64,000 nt of DNA from Ascaris suum (taxonomy: Eukaryota; Nematoda; Chromadorea; Rhabditida; Ascarididae). The position numbers and the translations under genes were made by a program. Shown piece by piece: positions 1-16,149 of the stretch; the stretch's first letter is position 1, and each line of letters begins with the position of its first letter. The DNA lies in contig CM024168.1 of NCBI GenBank assembly GCA_013433145.1, positions 14,190,868 to 14,254,867 on the forward strand, written 5' to 3'. The notes under the pieces were generated by a model that was not told where the DNA came from, searched no databases, and worked only from the letters and a program-made list of their open reading frames with translations.

Positions 1-230
1 CGAGAGTAATGCCACTTCCTCTTACCCATTTGACTTTTTAGCTCTTTACTTGGAGAACATCTGTTGATTTCGCCATTTTGCTTTTTTTCGAACTTCTCAT
101 TGCACACTTTAAATTCTCTCAGCTTTCTCGGTCACTACTGAAATATGCTGAGCCAAAGAACTGACAGAGTTGTCGAAGTTACACCTGTATGTGGGTATAT
201 ATCAGTGCTGGTAAAGATTTTATGCATACG

Positions 231-416
231 TTAACGAACACGAAGAATAATAGAACTTTGGTCAACAGCAACAATTCGTAATTCCTTCGTTGCACTGTTA
301 ACTTCAGACGGCATTGCTGAAGTGTTACAAGGTGCGAAGAGGATAGTCCCACCATTCTGGTCTGTTTTAATGCTTAGAACCCCCTCCACCCTCCTCAGTT
401 CTCTCTTACTATTCAA
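231..416 (-). CDS. Candidate terminal exon, unknown protein
   Basis: An open frame of 61 codons ends in TAA at 231. A possible splice acceptor (TTGAATAG) lies at its upstream edge near 405. The predicted peptide is mixed and protein-like, with segments such as QNGGTILFAPCNTSAMP and KELRIVAVDQSSIILRVR, and its base composition is less AT-rich than the flanks. No domain is recognised and no matching upstream exon was found between 417 and 3600. It could be the last exon of a minus-strand gene or a chance open frame. Confidence 0.3.
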   Translation of the reverse strand: MNSKRELRRVEGVLSIKTDQNGGTILFAPCNTSAMPSEVNSATKELRIVAVDQSSIILRVR

Positions 417-3400
417 TTAGACCTTGTATTTTTTGTTGGGATTGCTTCCAAGCTAAGTAATGAAAAAATATCGAAGTTAGGAGACTTTATGAAGCAGGGA
501 TAGAGGAATTTTGTAGTGTAGGACGAGAGAAGCTTCTGGCATTTTTTCCACTTAATCGGGAAGGCATTTATATGAATCCTATAATTTGAAAATATCTCTT
601 GGAAGGTGCTGTTTTCGGTTTTTTAAAGGCTCACTTAATTTATAGGACTCATATATTGTTCACACCTCAACAATGCGTTAACAACGAAGGATTACATTTT
701 TCTCTGCATACATACAATGATCTACAAATTAACTTTCAACTAAATCAAGTCGACTTTCAATGTGTCTTTTGAGAATAATTCACTAAATTTTAATAACGCG
801 TAGCGATTCACTGTGTTCTCAGTCAGCGATGCTTCCGTTATCTTATCTCCCAAGAATGACAGGGAAATTGTTGTTTCTGCGAAAAATAGGGAAATAACCT
901 ATTCTTATATTTCTCTAATCGATATAACTCAATAGTTTCTCTAATTTTTGAGCTGAATAAATCAGAGAAATTTCACGTAATGGCAGAAAAAAAACATCCA
1001 AATAGCTTTGAATAATCCAAGAACGACAGGAGACCGTGTGATACATTAAGAGGGTATGAAATATTTTCAACAATGAAGAAGCACGCCAGGTGAAATAGCA
1101 CAATATGCGCTTTTGCAATTTTGCTGATCGAATCAATCGATTACAAAAATTGTCAATAAGTAAGGAAAGCGTATGCAGTGATGCAGCGATTTTCAAGCTC
1201 ATTCCACTTCTTACAGTATACAAATGTTCGGAAGAAAGATTCATTTCCTATGAGCCGGTGAATCCCCACATGTGTATAAGTTTCTTTTTTTGCATATTCA
1301 ATTCCCCACAAATTCTCTCAAATTTTATAGATTTGCCTGAAAATTGGTTTGAGGCGACCAACATGTAATTTACACATTAAAATCTAATTCCATTTGAAAC
1401 TACCGGGCAGATTAAAGTATGTGCGCACAGACATGACGTCATCGTAATGCGCTCTGAAAGCAGAAATTCGTAAGAACGCAAAAGAAGTGATATACCATAA
1501 TTCCTTTTTTAAATGGTTTCAATAAGATGTCGGTAGGGAACTTTTTTGGCTCAATCATTTATAGGTTTGATTGATTAAAATGACTTTTAAGTTTTTACTA
1601 TTTGCAATACCTTTCCAGGTTGGCGAATCATATCTACGGATTGGAGGTGCATAGAGATTGGAAAATATAAAGAGCAGCTAAGATAAAACCCGAAAAAAAA
1701 ACGCTTAGCAAATAGGCTGAATTTGAGTTAGGAAGGCAATTCAAGAGAGCCTATAAAACAAGAGGATAGACGGTCAAAGTTTCGTTAAGAGAGAATTTCA
1801 GTCGCTTATTGAATGACATTATTCTGAAATTGTTATTCATAAAACGTGCAAGCGCAGAGCATCATTTAATAGTTAGCTACCTGGCTTAATTATAGTTACC
1901 TGTCTTAATTATATGTCACGGTTCGCACACTATGGCCTGTTGTAGGTGCTCTCATTGTGCAAGGAGATAGCTGAAGATGAAATTAGATCGATGATATTTC
2001 GGGATCGAATTAAATGGGAATAGATCTATCATGTCCTGTAATTGACTAAATCAGGAAAGGATTTCTCTTATCCGGGATTGATTAAGTCGAGATGAATCGC
2101 TGTAGTTCGAAAATAGATTAAGTCAGGAATGGACGCCTCATATCCTGGGACTGATTAAATTGGGAACCAACAGACACAGTTGCCGGCCAACTTAATATGC
2201 CGTAAAATTCGGAATATATCTTTCCTCTAGGCAATGTTTGCCTCAATCTTCTAATCTCTGTGAATATTGAAGCATATAATTGGAATTTAACGGCATTTTA
2301 CAGAGCGAACTTGAATTCGCTTACAAAACAACCATAAAGAATACATTGAAATGGTAATGTAATGTACATATTTGAGTATGTGGTTGAAATAACGCAATTG
2401 ATACGAACGAATTGTTTGAGGAGATTCAACTTGATGAACGAGCGCGCAGATCGACTCTCAACTCTCACCCGTAAAATTATCGCTTCTTTAGAATTCCAAG
2501 CCGTATTTTCTCTCTCTCCATTTTATAGTTAAATAAATTCTCCACTTTCGCTCTCACGAAGGTCTCTATTCGGTTCTTTTTTTTTTCGATTTCGTTGCTA
2601 TAGATGCGTTATTAGAACCTGATTAGAATTGCATGGAGTCATGCTTTTAGCTCTTAGGAATATTGCGTTCAGTGAGAGAAAAACCGTTGATTGCTGAAGT
2701 TTTATATAGAAATTAGGCTTGTTATTCCTATATTTACAAGTTGTCGCATTATTATTTCTAGTTCACATTGATTGCATACTCGTTTTGCTTTTTAAAATAT
2801 ATCAGTGAGGCAGATTCAGCTATTCGAAGAGTTTTCACTCAAATCTGACGCGAATGAAAACAACATGGTTCTTTGTTGTCTGCCGCTAGAGCTCTTTTCC
2901 TTCACTGAACGCAATGTTTTATAAGTTGAACTAACGTTTAGACGAATATGTCACTATTGATGGGGATTTAATTGAGGTTTGTTTAAGCAGAAATGAGGCT
3001 TCATGTGAATAGTTGCAAAAAAATGTATGAGCTCAAATAGGACCCCCTTCCGTCTTCCTCCCCTCTTCACTACCTTTCATTTGCAGTCAACTTTTTCGCT
3101 TTTCATTGAGGACATGGGGAAAACTTTTCTACTCACTTGTATCAATAGAACTCGCTTTGTTTGTTCTAAAATTTCTGCTTTTTCTCACTGGAAATTCCCC
3201 TCATAGGGCCAAAATTACGTTGTGCGCCTTTGTCTCGAATAGATCTCCTCTTTCAACACCTTAAATCAATGGATCCCCATGGGCTTTGTTGAAGACGATA
3301 TGACATTGTCCTTCATGTTGCTGAGGAAAAATTTTAAAATACAGAATATTTTAATTTCATTTTGTTGGCATTCAGTGAATGCCAATGTTCAGTTCCTTCT

Positions 3401-3616
3401 TTGAGGTGCCGAAACGAATCTGCTTCCTTCAAAAACGATTGCGATTATTTGATACTCTCGTTTCATTTCCCCCAACTAGAGGTTTCCATTGCAGACCCGG
3501 ACTTTACGAGGATATTAAACGCGGAATTACTTTCTTTCAGATCATCCGAAAATGTTTAAAGATCCCCTAATGCGACATTATCGTCATATTCTACAACATT
3601 AAAGCAAAACTGTGCT
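417..3616. other. Intergenic, AT-rich
   Basis: About 3.2 kb between the candidate exon at 231-416 and the cuticlin stop codon. It holds a degenerate tandem repeat (1985-2170). Several open frames, including 109 codons on the minus strand at 915-1244, have AT-driven composition and no splice or protein support. No gene is called. Confidence 0.6.
1985..2170. repeat. Degenerate tandem repeat, about 60-70 bp period
   Basis: Three to four diverged copies of a unit resembling TATCCTGGGACTGATTAAAT follow each other. The copies are near 2035 (GTCCTGTAATTGACTAAATC), 2069 (TATCCGGGATTGATTAAGTC), 2114 (AATAGATTAAGTCAGGAATG) and 2141 (TATCCTGGGACTGATTAAAT). Spacing and sequence are imperfect, so this is an old minisatellite or the edge of a dispersed repeat. 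Confidence 0.5.
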
Positions 3617-6600
3617 TCAGCTGAGTTGCTGTAATGACTCATGCCGAGACCGACGACTTATCAAACAAACAATAATTGTTGCAATAAGCAATAATGTTGT
3701 TGAACTGAGCGCACCGATAACGAGTGCATTCATGCTGATACATCGATGTGAGGCTAATGTGCCCGTGGATGGCGATCTTTGTCGGGAACTACCTGCAGCA
3801 AAAGACTCTTCGAAAGCATCTAAGGTCTCAATACGAGGTGATGCAACATCGACGACGCTATCGGTAAGTGTTCGTCGATCCAGCGATGGTGAGACACTCA
3901 TCCTAAATTAACTGTGTATTCTTTAAGAACGTCGATTCTACAATGAAGTGAAACCTCATTACTCTCTGTAGTATCCCACTCCTAAATGAATGCATTACTC
4001 CTCTCAACAGTCATTTTCTTCCTCTTTCATAAACTCTAAAATTGTATCGAACTGCTCAATCCACTATGAACTTCCCTGAGAGCTTTGAAGTTGTTTCGTG
4101 GATTCAAAGGATCGCCTCTTCCTTCGATGAAAAAAGCAAATGAAATGTGAAAGGAATACCTTTTTTGTCGTGCTGGCTCGCGACAAGATGGCCTTGTACA
4201 GCTTGTTCCTTTTTCTTTGAGGGTTACCGAGATCTGACACTGGAAGAAAAGTGCTGTTCGATCGGCATATTTGAAAACATGTGCCTCCTGGAAAAATTCT
4301 TATAACAAGTTTGCTAAACATGCTAGAAAATCACAAAAATCACATGATATTTGACCCTATCATGACGTTTACGCATTCGGATATATGCAACGGTAAATTA
4401 CCGCTCGTTTTGATTAATTCTTTCATAATCTTGCATCTTTTCCTCTCTTTGCATTCACGTTTGATTTCTGTTGTTTTGTTTTTCACTTTCTCATTCGCCT
4501 TTTTGCACTCTTCTGAATAACTTAAATGGCTTCTTACCCGCTCACCCACACCCTTCTCCCTCCCCAATTCTCCCTCTCTGCATGGTACTACACCTTACTG
4601 CTACGATTGTTTCATAGTAAATTGCTCACAATGCTTTATTAAATTCACCTGTGCGGCCATAAGGTCAGTAGGATAATCCAGGTTGGCAAGAACGTGTTTG
4701 TCGATGGCGCAGCCATTTGCGTCGATCATTTCTACCTGCTTGCCTCGGCCATCATCAACGATACACGAATGTACGACCATGCAGAATGTATCCTGATATT
4801 CCGAATCACACGTCCATTTGTGATATACCTTAAAATGCGACCATCTAATCTCTTTTCCAGTCATATCCTAGAAGTCTCCGAGATTATCCTAAAAGTCCAC
4901 CAAACATACATCAGAGAACAAATATCACACTTTATGCATACAGAGAACTTCACATTTTACTATTTTTATATCGGCCAACAGTTCAATAGGTAGTGGAATC
5001 CGAACATCGTTCTTTGGAAACAGAAACCACTGTTGCCCATTGAATTCTGCATGCGGTGAAAGTTTGCAGCATTATTAATAATCGTCTCATCCAATTCAAC
5101 TCAATTACTGAAAGGTGTTACTTCTGTGAGGTACAGCAAAGACTGCAAAGTTGAAGGCGTTCAATTTTTGTGGCCCATTGCTGGAGAAATACATTAAAAA
5201 GCAATAATTTATGCAGGTGAAAGTTGTACGCTGCGTAATAGTAGTGAAATTTAATGTTCTCTATGAGCGTTGAGTAATGCGACGGAGGTATGGAGTACAT
5301 AAGAAAGGAAAGACTCATCGAACACAGCAGTGACTCTCCCTTTTCCCCTCTCCCACCACCCACAGTTTCCTGCCCCATTGCATTTCGGAAAGCGAATTGA
5401 TGAATTCATTCTTACATGGCGACTTATGCAGCGTTATTTACATTCACTAATATTATTTCCCGAAGTGTTTATTTCTACGATGATATGACAATTTCGCGAA
5501 ACAATCACAACGTCTCCTACCTATTGCTCAATAATAGCAAGAATTATATCTACCTGTTGCCCTACAATGGCAAAGAATACAGGTGTGCCATCTGGTCCAC
5601 CGCTGAGAATTTCGTATCGGCAGATTGGCATTGGTAAGAACATTGAGACGAGTGCAGTGGCAAGTTCAGCAACCTGAATGCGATCGCGTCTATCATTCGC
5701 TGTTTATTTTCAAAAATTTTCGGCTATCAGTTTTTCAATTATTATTGCCATTTCACTAAGTTAAAATATTACTTCCTCGGCAATAAGAAGCCCAAATTTA
5801 TTGAAGATTTTTCACAATCCAACCAAAAAATTATATTTGTCTGGAATTTCTTTCATATCCGATCGAGTAATGCGTGAAATCTTTGGCCGATTTTTTTCCA
5901 TTATAAATTCACCCTTACTATAATTAGGTAATTTAAGGTGTGATGACCATGCGCCGAAAATATAGAAGACAAATTATGAATGGGAAGTAATCAATTCGAA
6001 TGAAAACCATTATCTTAGTGGTATGACTGAGTCTTTTCTTAGCACTAAAACATAATCGTAAGCGAAAGATTTCTTGAATAAGCAGCTTTTAATTTCAAAC
6101 AATTCAACCCGCTCAAAGTACATAGCAAACGATTGCAATTTCGCTATTAAAAGATATTTCTAGATGAGAGAAATTTTATGTATCTTCTTCAACAACAAAA
6201 ATTTCGTCGATACTTTTTTTTTCAAGTATTTATTTCTTTTTCTGTAAATATTCTAAGAGATCGCAACCAATTTTCACAGAAAATTGTCGCGCAATAAGTG
6301 CGTTCGGTCTCGAATAAACCGGAAGTCTCTACGCGATTAAATTTAAATTGCGAACACTATAGAACTTAATTCTTTGCACCTGATTAATAACTGCAAAATA
6401 ACGCTCAAAGATGCGAAAGTATATCCGAATGCTGTGTCGCATACGGAATTTAGATGTATTTTTGAATGGATTGATTATTCACCTCTATTTGCTGGTTGAC
6501 AGTCTTATCCGCTTCCATATAGAAACACTGAATGTTGTAAACTCGATCAACTTTTGTAAGAAACTGAAACTTCTTCAATTAACAAAACCGTTGAAATTTT

Positions 6601-9258
6601 TCCCGGAAAATCTCATTTAGGATTCAGCCATTTATAGATTTATTTGACGCTTGAATTCTGCCTATCAAAATCCGTTGAATGGAAATGACCCGTTGAAGTA
6701 ATTATCGAAGCGATGCAAAATTTTATTTTTGCTGGCATTTTCAGTGTGGAATTGAAAGCTTCTCCACAAGCATACATATGGAAACAACGACGGCGAGCAA
6801 TATATACGCCGTCTAAGCTTATACTAGTTTGGTTGAAAGAGTCTGTATTTCAAGATTTCAGGGTGTATTATAGAATTGGCGATTTTTTCTAAAAGACTGT
6901 TTGAAGAAAAGGTCTATATAATTAGCTAGCGGGTGCCAAGGAAACGCCTTTGATTACTCCACCATTCTCCAAAATTTCGATACTCGACTTTCGCACTTTT
7001 TGAAGGAAATTAAGAATTGACTTTGGATGTTTTGAAAAAAAGGTGCCTGCCTATTGATTGGTGAGAAAAATGCTTTTTTGAAATGATTTGACACAAATAA
7101 TGGGAATTTTCCAAAGAATTTGCCAGATTGATGCGCTATTACAAAATGAGGGAATTTGTCGGTATTTTGGTGTCCACTGATCATGTACCTTTCAGCTCTC
7201 AACATTATTCGACGGGACATCTGTAGAGACCGAAGAAGATTGCGTGGTAGGAGGGAGCACAGGTTGTTATCAATAAAATATAGCAATTGAGCTTATTACA
7301 CTGGAATACTTGCGAGCAATACAACACACTTACTAAAGGATGAAAGGAGACGACGACAGCTATTGATGTGAAGATTCCGCGAGGATTCCTGCAAAAGAAA
7401 TAACCGCTTCCATAATGGCTCCACATCGCTTATAGCTTAAGTTTTACAAAATGGTTGAATCCTTGATGCATGTGTTATTACACTTAATCTCAGAAACGCA
7501 TCTAATGTGGTGAGCAATAATTAACAGCACAATACCTAACAAATTACAGCACAAAAGTAATATGAGAGAATTAAAGTAAGTACACAACACAGTAACGATG
7601 AAATGTTGAGATACACGCACGACTTGAATTGACATTCGTTTTGAGCAAAAGAATTGCACTCAAATATAAGCAGGTTGGCTTTGCACTTTACACATTAATC
7701 TAAGCGGCAATGAATTGCAACTATTAAAATATATTGACATTAAATTGCAAGCAAACAGTACATGGACATGAATAATATCACTCAGCGCGAAATAATCTTG
7801 CAACTTGCAACTCATAATTGCAACTTCACTTCCGCATCTCCTCGTGTGAACTCAGCTTTCTCCATTCTAAGCAACTGCATGCCCTCAGATTCCACGATTA
7901 AACAATAAGCAACTGATTACTACATCTCACCTTGCCATAAGCAACTGATTTACATTTTTATTGCATTTCAAAAATCTCGTCTTTACGTAAATCTTCCATG
8001 ATTTTTTCTTCATCCTCAAAGATATAATTTTTCATATTTCAATGTGAAATAAAGTTAAATACTGCTAAGTAATTAATACCTTTCTACGACCATTTTTGTA
8101 TTCTTTATTCTTTATCGACGGTCAGTTTCGTCCTTCATTACCCCACTATCATCCGACATCATTAAGGTGTTCTTTTCATTGAACAACGGAACAAACCCAC
8201 ACACGTAAACGCTCTTGTAACCCTTCCACTGCCAACAAAAATTAACTCAAACACGTTAATTTTAATGCCCCTTCCCCACCTCCCCACCTGTTTTATGGTG
8301 AATTCTCCCGTTTACGAAGAGCACCATCGGCTCGAATGAAACTTCAAACTCCAACTCTTAGACTGGCTGAAAGGTTGCCATGACTTTCCGAGAAAAATTC
8401 ATAAGTAGATAGAACAATATGCACCTGAACTGTAAATATTTTGTGAAGTTTAAAGTAAGGTAATGTCATACATACAATGAGCGGAGTCGTGACATGCCAC
8501 ACGTTTCAAAGTGTAGTGTAATACCCGTGAATGGCCGCCCAATTTGCTCATTTTTGCAATCGGCATCATCGAAACGACCCTTCACAAACAAATGTCCATG
8601 GAATGGTTTCCTGCAACATTTCACAATTTCTCATTGCATAATCTCTCATCGAAATACGAAGGCAATCTCTGCAATAATTAGTGCATTATTTATCTGTTAG
8701 AAGAATTGCTTTTGCCTTTTATTTTATCGTTTTTTTTCATAGCGTTGCGAAAAGAGGGTTACTTTCGTTGAAAATTATTCCTTTTCTACGAGGTTCGCTT
8801 TTTCATTTCTTTTCTATCTTTTCAAATTCTATCCAAACAAACATTTCTATCTCCACGCTTTATTTATTATGTAGGCGCAATTCCCAACACTATTACGCAA
8901 GTTCTGATGAAGGTTTCTTATTGGAGCAAAATTTACAGCTTCTGTGAGAGAAAAACGGATCCACTATTATTAAATTTGTATCAGAAATCTATTTGTTTCA
9001 ATACAGCAAGAAACCCCCGCGAAATTGATGCCATAGTTTCTTAGTAACATATATTCCCACATAAGATAGAAACTGTAGGTCTCGAAGCAGGAAGTAAATC
9101 CCAATAACGAATCGACGTAACGTTAGTTCACACCTTGTCCTGAATGTGATTCCGATCGCATCTGCGCCACATTCGATTTCCGGTTCACCCACAACGTCGT
9201 TATCTACCGATACTGCAAATGCAAGTGGCAAACAAAGCAGTACGTATCGTTGTAACAT
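3617..9258 (-). CDS. Cuticlin-like ZP-domain protein, 369 aa, 8 exons
   Basis: Type I membrane or secreted zona-pellucida-domain protein of the nematode cuticlin family, which polymerises into cuticle structures such as alae. Exons in gene order: 9258-9134, 8610-8476, 7388-7334, 6563-6483, 5673-5554, 4828-4649, 4287-4160 and 3902-3617 (1110 nt, all phases consistent). Residues 1-17 form a signal peptide ([17 protein letters not shown]). The ZP domain covers roughly residues 25-265, with family signatures [70 protein letters not shown] and [15 protein letters not shown] furin-type site RQKR lies at 272-275, then a linker, a membrane span at about 332-356 and a basic tail RRSRHES. This is the usual cuticlin layout: ZP domain, cleavage site, anchor. 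I cannot assign it to a particular C. elegans cut gene. Gene identity is very likely; exact splice sites are inferred. Confidence 0.93.
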
Positions 9259-9502
9259 TATGCACCTGTAAGTATTAACTTCAGAATTAATTTTGCGGGT
9301 TTAGCTACAGAAATGAACGCATTTCATATTTCACACTTTGACGTGTCCTTGAACGCATTCGAAAAAAGTAATGAAGCGCAGTGGTGAAACGGAGCAAAAA
9401 ACTAATAAAGACGTAGAAATTATCTAATCGGACTATATTTCGCGGTGCATTCTCATTTATATATATAAAAAATATGTGATATAAAAATTCTCAGTTTAAA
9501 AA

Positions 9503-11269
<1,767 letters not shown>

Positions 11270-11413
11270 ATGACTGAAGTCACTAAAACGCGAATAAGAA
11301 GGAAAATGAAACTTTTCAATGAATACGTGGCACCAACAGTAGTCAATAAACTAGAGGAAATGTGCATGAGGAAGCATAAAAAGAGTCATGATAGAAAGAA
11401 TGTCATTAACAGG
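11270..11413 (+). CDS. Weak candidate first exon, basic peptide
   Basis: A 48-codon frame starts with ATG at 11270 and runs to a possible donor CAG|gtaaac at 11413; read through, it stops a codon later. The peptide is Lys/Arg-rich (KMKLFNEYVAPTVVNKLEEM, RKHKKSHDRKNVINR). The purine-rich stretch that follows to 11560 keeps two further frames open for more than 20 codons, so lack of stops here is partly a composition effect. No domain is recognised. It may be a gene fragment or noise. Confidence 0.22.
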
Positions 11414-14400
11414 TAAACCATCTAATGGCTCCAAGAAGTGAAGAAGGAGAAGAGCTTGGTGCCAAATGGGTTAATTCACAGAGGCGGTAAAAATGCTGTT
11501 AGTAAAAAGAATGGTAGAGAGCAGGAAGAATTACGGAAAGGACATCACTGATTGTCAGAAGTAGGAAGCGACCTGCAGTGAGATGAGTTCACCCAATAAG
11601 GAAGACGGCTGGAAGCAGCTGAATCACAGAAGTAATGAATCACTGGAGCTAGAAAGAGATAATCCCTCATCGTGGAAACTGGAAGGAATCTTGCGATCGT
11701 TATCGTATTAAATATACGATAGTCCGTAACCACATTATTTCGCATATTTAATAAGCATTTAGTGAATCGGCCGCTCATTCATGTTTTTTCAGTCACTGAA
11801 CCTTATGTATGACCATTCAGATCTATTCCGAGTTTATTAATCGACATTCGCAATAGGTGACCGCTCAGCGAGAATCTAGATAGAAATTGCAGGTGTTCAT
11901 CTCCGCGTTCCTAACTTTGTCCGTTTATTTTCATACAGGGGAATAAATTCAAGCATCCAATCGGATTGTTCTTAGTGGTTTGCCAACTAAATTAGCATAT
12001 TTATTGAGACTTCACTCAGTGATCGCTTTCTCAGTTATATATTTAACCAAAAAATTTGCATATTTTATACGATGCATTTCTGAAGGCCATTCAAGCAGCT
12101 ACCGCATTGTTTTGAGTGGTTAATGCTATAAGAACGTTGCTTCGTATCAAGCTCAACAAATGCGAAATGCCACAGTGATGTCACAAAATTACCATTTAAT
12201 TTCGCTTTCGTCTAATAATCCAAATTGTAAAAGAAGTACCTCTTATTTTTATAGCCGATGATTAGCTCATAGAGCAAGTATATAGAGCTGTCTACGATCA
12301 AAGCAAATCGTATAGAATAACGACAAATAAACTCGACGAAATTTATGGACTTAATTCGGTTGCAAGAACGAATCGATGCCCAAGTTTTGTACGCTTAGGG
12401 ACGAAAAAGAAAAAGGAGCCAAATTTACTATTGTGTTGGAATTCCACTGATCCGAAACGAAATAAAAGTCGACTGCAGAAAAAAGGGGAAGAGAAAACAC
12501 TATTTATAGGTCACTTGAATCACAGTGGAAATCAAAACACCAATTTTCCTCCCCCATTTGATTTCGGAGCATTTATAGAGGATTCTGTTGCATTATGATT
12601 GGAATATTTTTTTACCACTCATCGATGCGACATTTCAATGATGCGTTTTGTTTTCGTTAATTGGAGATGAATAAAATTTTGCGACTTCATTTGGAGGCAC
12701 TTAAAAAGGCATTTAAAAAGTTAAAAAAATTAATGCATGCGAGTGATAATTGCCGAGAAGAGAGCTGCGAAGACAACGGGTCATACAATGCTCGCACTAT
12801 GTGATTATGGGTCGGATCGTTTTCTCGTCTTATTGCCAAGTACGATATTTTTAAGTGATAGTTTTGACTAGTGATTAAAAAATATCTGCACAACCCCTCT
12901 CCCTCTCTCATCTCTCGCTGCACAAAGAGAAGATGCAATTTACCTGAGAAAATTGATAAATGAAAATTCCCTTTAAAATAGGTACAAATTTATAAAGGAA
13001 TAATGTTAGGGCTTTAAGGAGTTTTTGAAAACGTGACTGCAACAAATATGCTCCAAAAAAGCAATTTGATGATTTCGCATGGAGCAATTGGAAATTCCAA
13101 AAATACCGTTTCCGGAAATCCCGTTCCAGATTGCGGCAGACGTCCGCTGGTTTTAATGGCAGCGTTCTCAGGATGACATAAATGGCTGTATATTTAATCA
13201 GTTTTATCAGCTTTAGGTAATGAATTGAAACTTGCTGACAAGTGGCCCTTGGAATGTGCTTTTACGAAGACAATTAATAAGGCAATAAAAGGAAGCAACA
13301 GTGACGCTTTTTCTGAAACAGAACGTAAAACAGGATGGTGAAGTAATATTTTTCCCATGTGAACGATCAAAAGACTGCATTCTTTGCCAGTTGATCTTTC
13401 AACACAGTTGATCGATATTTAAGTTGATTTGGCCTAATTTGATCTGATTTAAATTTTTCTGTATAAAGAAGATAACTCAAAGTGCTCAGACATAAATTCT
13501 AGAGCATCTTGCTGCCTCTTTATTTGACGAGTGAAAAGTCGAATGAAATGCTCTACAATAATGCAAAATGAGAATTGCTAATCAACAATTTAGACACGAA
13601 TGTTCTGCCTTAAGCTTATTCATTGATGCGTCCTAAATTGTTGTTAAGTGAAGCCGACGTTACATTCGTTGCTAGCCGCTTTTCAATTTTGACTAAGACG
13701 CTTTGCTATCAGGCGCTATCATATCGCTCTTCCCGAACAGTAATGAGTGAACCTTTCATCCCAACAAAAACCTTTAAAATCCTTGTCAGATCAGATCACT
13801 TGCCTGAAAAAAATGGCACAACCCGCTATATAATAGATTAAATGCTATTATATTCATTGTTCTTTCCTAAGAATTGCTTAACTTTGCATGGTCCCAATTA
13901 ATTGCTCACCTACTATACCTTTACTGGCCAGTCGCAACCCTTAGGAAACAGCGCAGCTCATAGCATAGTGTTTTGTAGAATTGTATAAGCAGTATTAGTT
14001 TATAACTGAAGCAAGAGTTGAGAAGCACACGATGTTTTATTCGATATCGTTTCGACCGAGAATGATCGCCTTTCAAGTTGCGACTTTCATTATCGATAGG
14101 TCTAGGTGTGCTAGTGAAGCGATGAAACAGCGATGTGCAATCACGTTTCAATAGAAAGAAAACGAACGCTCCCCAAGGATAACTCCCCGAAGCAGCTGGT
14201 AATTGCAGAGAAGCACATCGCTTTTATTTGGACGGCTGCGAAGACATTCTACTTCCACCCTTTATATTCGGAAAAAAATCCAGTACTTATAAATTCTTGT
14301 GCCAAATTATCAACATGGCAATATTATATAGGCTTGTAAATTTTCGAAGGTCCTTCCATTGCAAGATGGGTCATGTCAGTTTTCGCTGCTTAAGACGTAA

Positions 14401-15927
14401 AAAACGAATTCTATTTTTAGGTGAGTGTCAACGACTGCGCCATCAGAGTTCGGTGCTTTCGAGTAATTTGGCAAAAGCTTCGCATTAGAAGCACACGGAA
14501 AGTTTAGAGAGGAAGAAGTGATATTACTTCAGAGTCGTGGCAGATATTCGTCTTTGGTTACTCATCAACAACATTTTTTGCAAAAAAAAACTCCGACCTT
14601 TCGTTCGTTGCTATTTGTTTGCTGAAATGGTGTGCTGAGATATGCAGAGATGCATAAAGAACAGCAGATGTTTGCGAGGAGTATGCAGATTTAGTTGGAT
14701 TTACAAAGGGGGGTGGGGGGAATTAGACGTGATCAGTTGAACATTCCCTAATATTTGCATATAGCACTAAACGCTTTTGGATGCTAAACAATGAAACACC
14801 TGTGCATTATTCTAGTGCAACAAGAGGAGCAATTCGTTGCGAAGTCAAACGGCTAGCTATTTATTCCGATTATGCATGAACAAACTTTCAACACTATTGG
14901 AAATTCGGCACAGAATTTTTTCACCGCGAGATAATTTTACTCCGACCCTTCTACAACTTTTCTGCTCATTTTTACTGTTATTTCGTCTTTTTTTTGTCAC
15001 AGCATTGCTATCGTTTTTCGTCATGCCGTAAATTTACATTCTCCCATTATGATTAAAATTCCATCTTTTACACTCGAATATCACATGATAAAAAGTTTAT
15101 CAATGCGCTATCTAAGAATACATCTTTACTAATTCCCAGATATACAACGCATTGAAATAACAATTCGATATGCAACATAGACGAATCAAATATAATGAAT
15201 CATTCATCATTACAACTTGGGAATTAATGTCGAAATGAGGTATTTGTTCCCTTTCCAAGTAATTAAAAGAATAAAAAATAGACCTTTGTTGTTAGAGAAG
15301 CTTCTAACAAACCTTACGATAGCTTTAAGCAATTAAAGTTAGCCAATGCCTAAAAAATCGAAAATTTTACTGCTGAAGTAATTTTTTATATTATTTAGCA
15401 AGCAGAACTATATGAAAGTTTTATTAAAAGCACTTTTATCGCATTATTTTCACTCTCCATTCGTCATGGAACTTTATTGCTGAATGAGGAGAAAGCCAAG
15501 TTCTCTTCATCGTTTTCATCATTGATATTTATACAGTGTCGACGATGGATATGAATCAGTTGGAGTGTTTCTATATTTGAATAAAATGAACCATATATAA
15601 AAGAACATCACCGACAGCAATAGCAATTAATAACTACGAACGATAAATCTTTTTTGGCGATCATAGAGGTAAATAAATGTATGAATTCAGTGCTATGAAA
15701 GACAGGCGAAAATGCTAATAGCCTTGAAATATGTAAAAGAATAATGAGAGGGTGAGATGCAGAAAGCAGTGATTTTGAAGAGGTGTTGACGCTCGACGAA
15801 CCACTCTAACGCCCCGGTGATACGACAACGCCACATCTCAAAATATGATGATCCTGATTTTCTCATGAAAAGTTAAGACTTTTAACGAATAACCAATTCT
15901 TTCGCTTTTTTTAAACAACATGACGAA
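11414..15927. other. Intergenic, nothing firmly supported
   Basis: 4.5 kb with scattered open frames. The best is minus 13921-14151 (KRDCTSLFHRFTSTPRPIDN near its start), but it lacks a clear acceptor. A short G-run lies at 14708-14720. I see no RNA gene, no mobile-element ends and no coherent exon chain. Confidence 0.45.
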
Positions 15928-16149
15928 GTGGTAATGAACGGGCGGATAGACAAAGAAACGTTCTTTCTGCTTGGCTTCATTAAAAGAGCATTAAAGATCC
16001 GATACCATATTACTAGAACAAATTGTTATCAGCATTGGGACGTTGAGATAAAAGTTACTTCCGAATTGGAGGAGATTTCTGGAGGTCTTGAAAAATTTTT
16101 TGCGAAACTGACGATGCTTGTGAGTAACGGATTGACGCTAAGAAACTAG
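15928..16149 (+). CDS. Weak candidate single-exon ORF, about 73 codons
   Basis: Open frame ending in TAG at 16149. The more likely start is the in-frame ATG at 15934, beginning MNGRIDKETFFLLGFIKRAL. The second half (WDVEIKVTSELEEISGG, LEKFFAKLTMLVSNG) is amphipathic and balanced in charge, unlike the AT-driven frames around it. No family is recognised, no signal peptide is visible and no flanking exon was found. It could be one exon of an unseen gene. Confidence 0.28.
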   Translation: MVMNGRIDKETFFLLGFIKRALKIRYHITRTNCYQHWDVEIKVTSELEEISGGLEKFFAKLTMLVSNGLTLRN

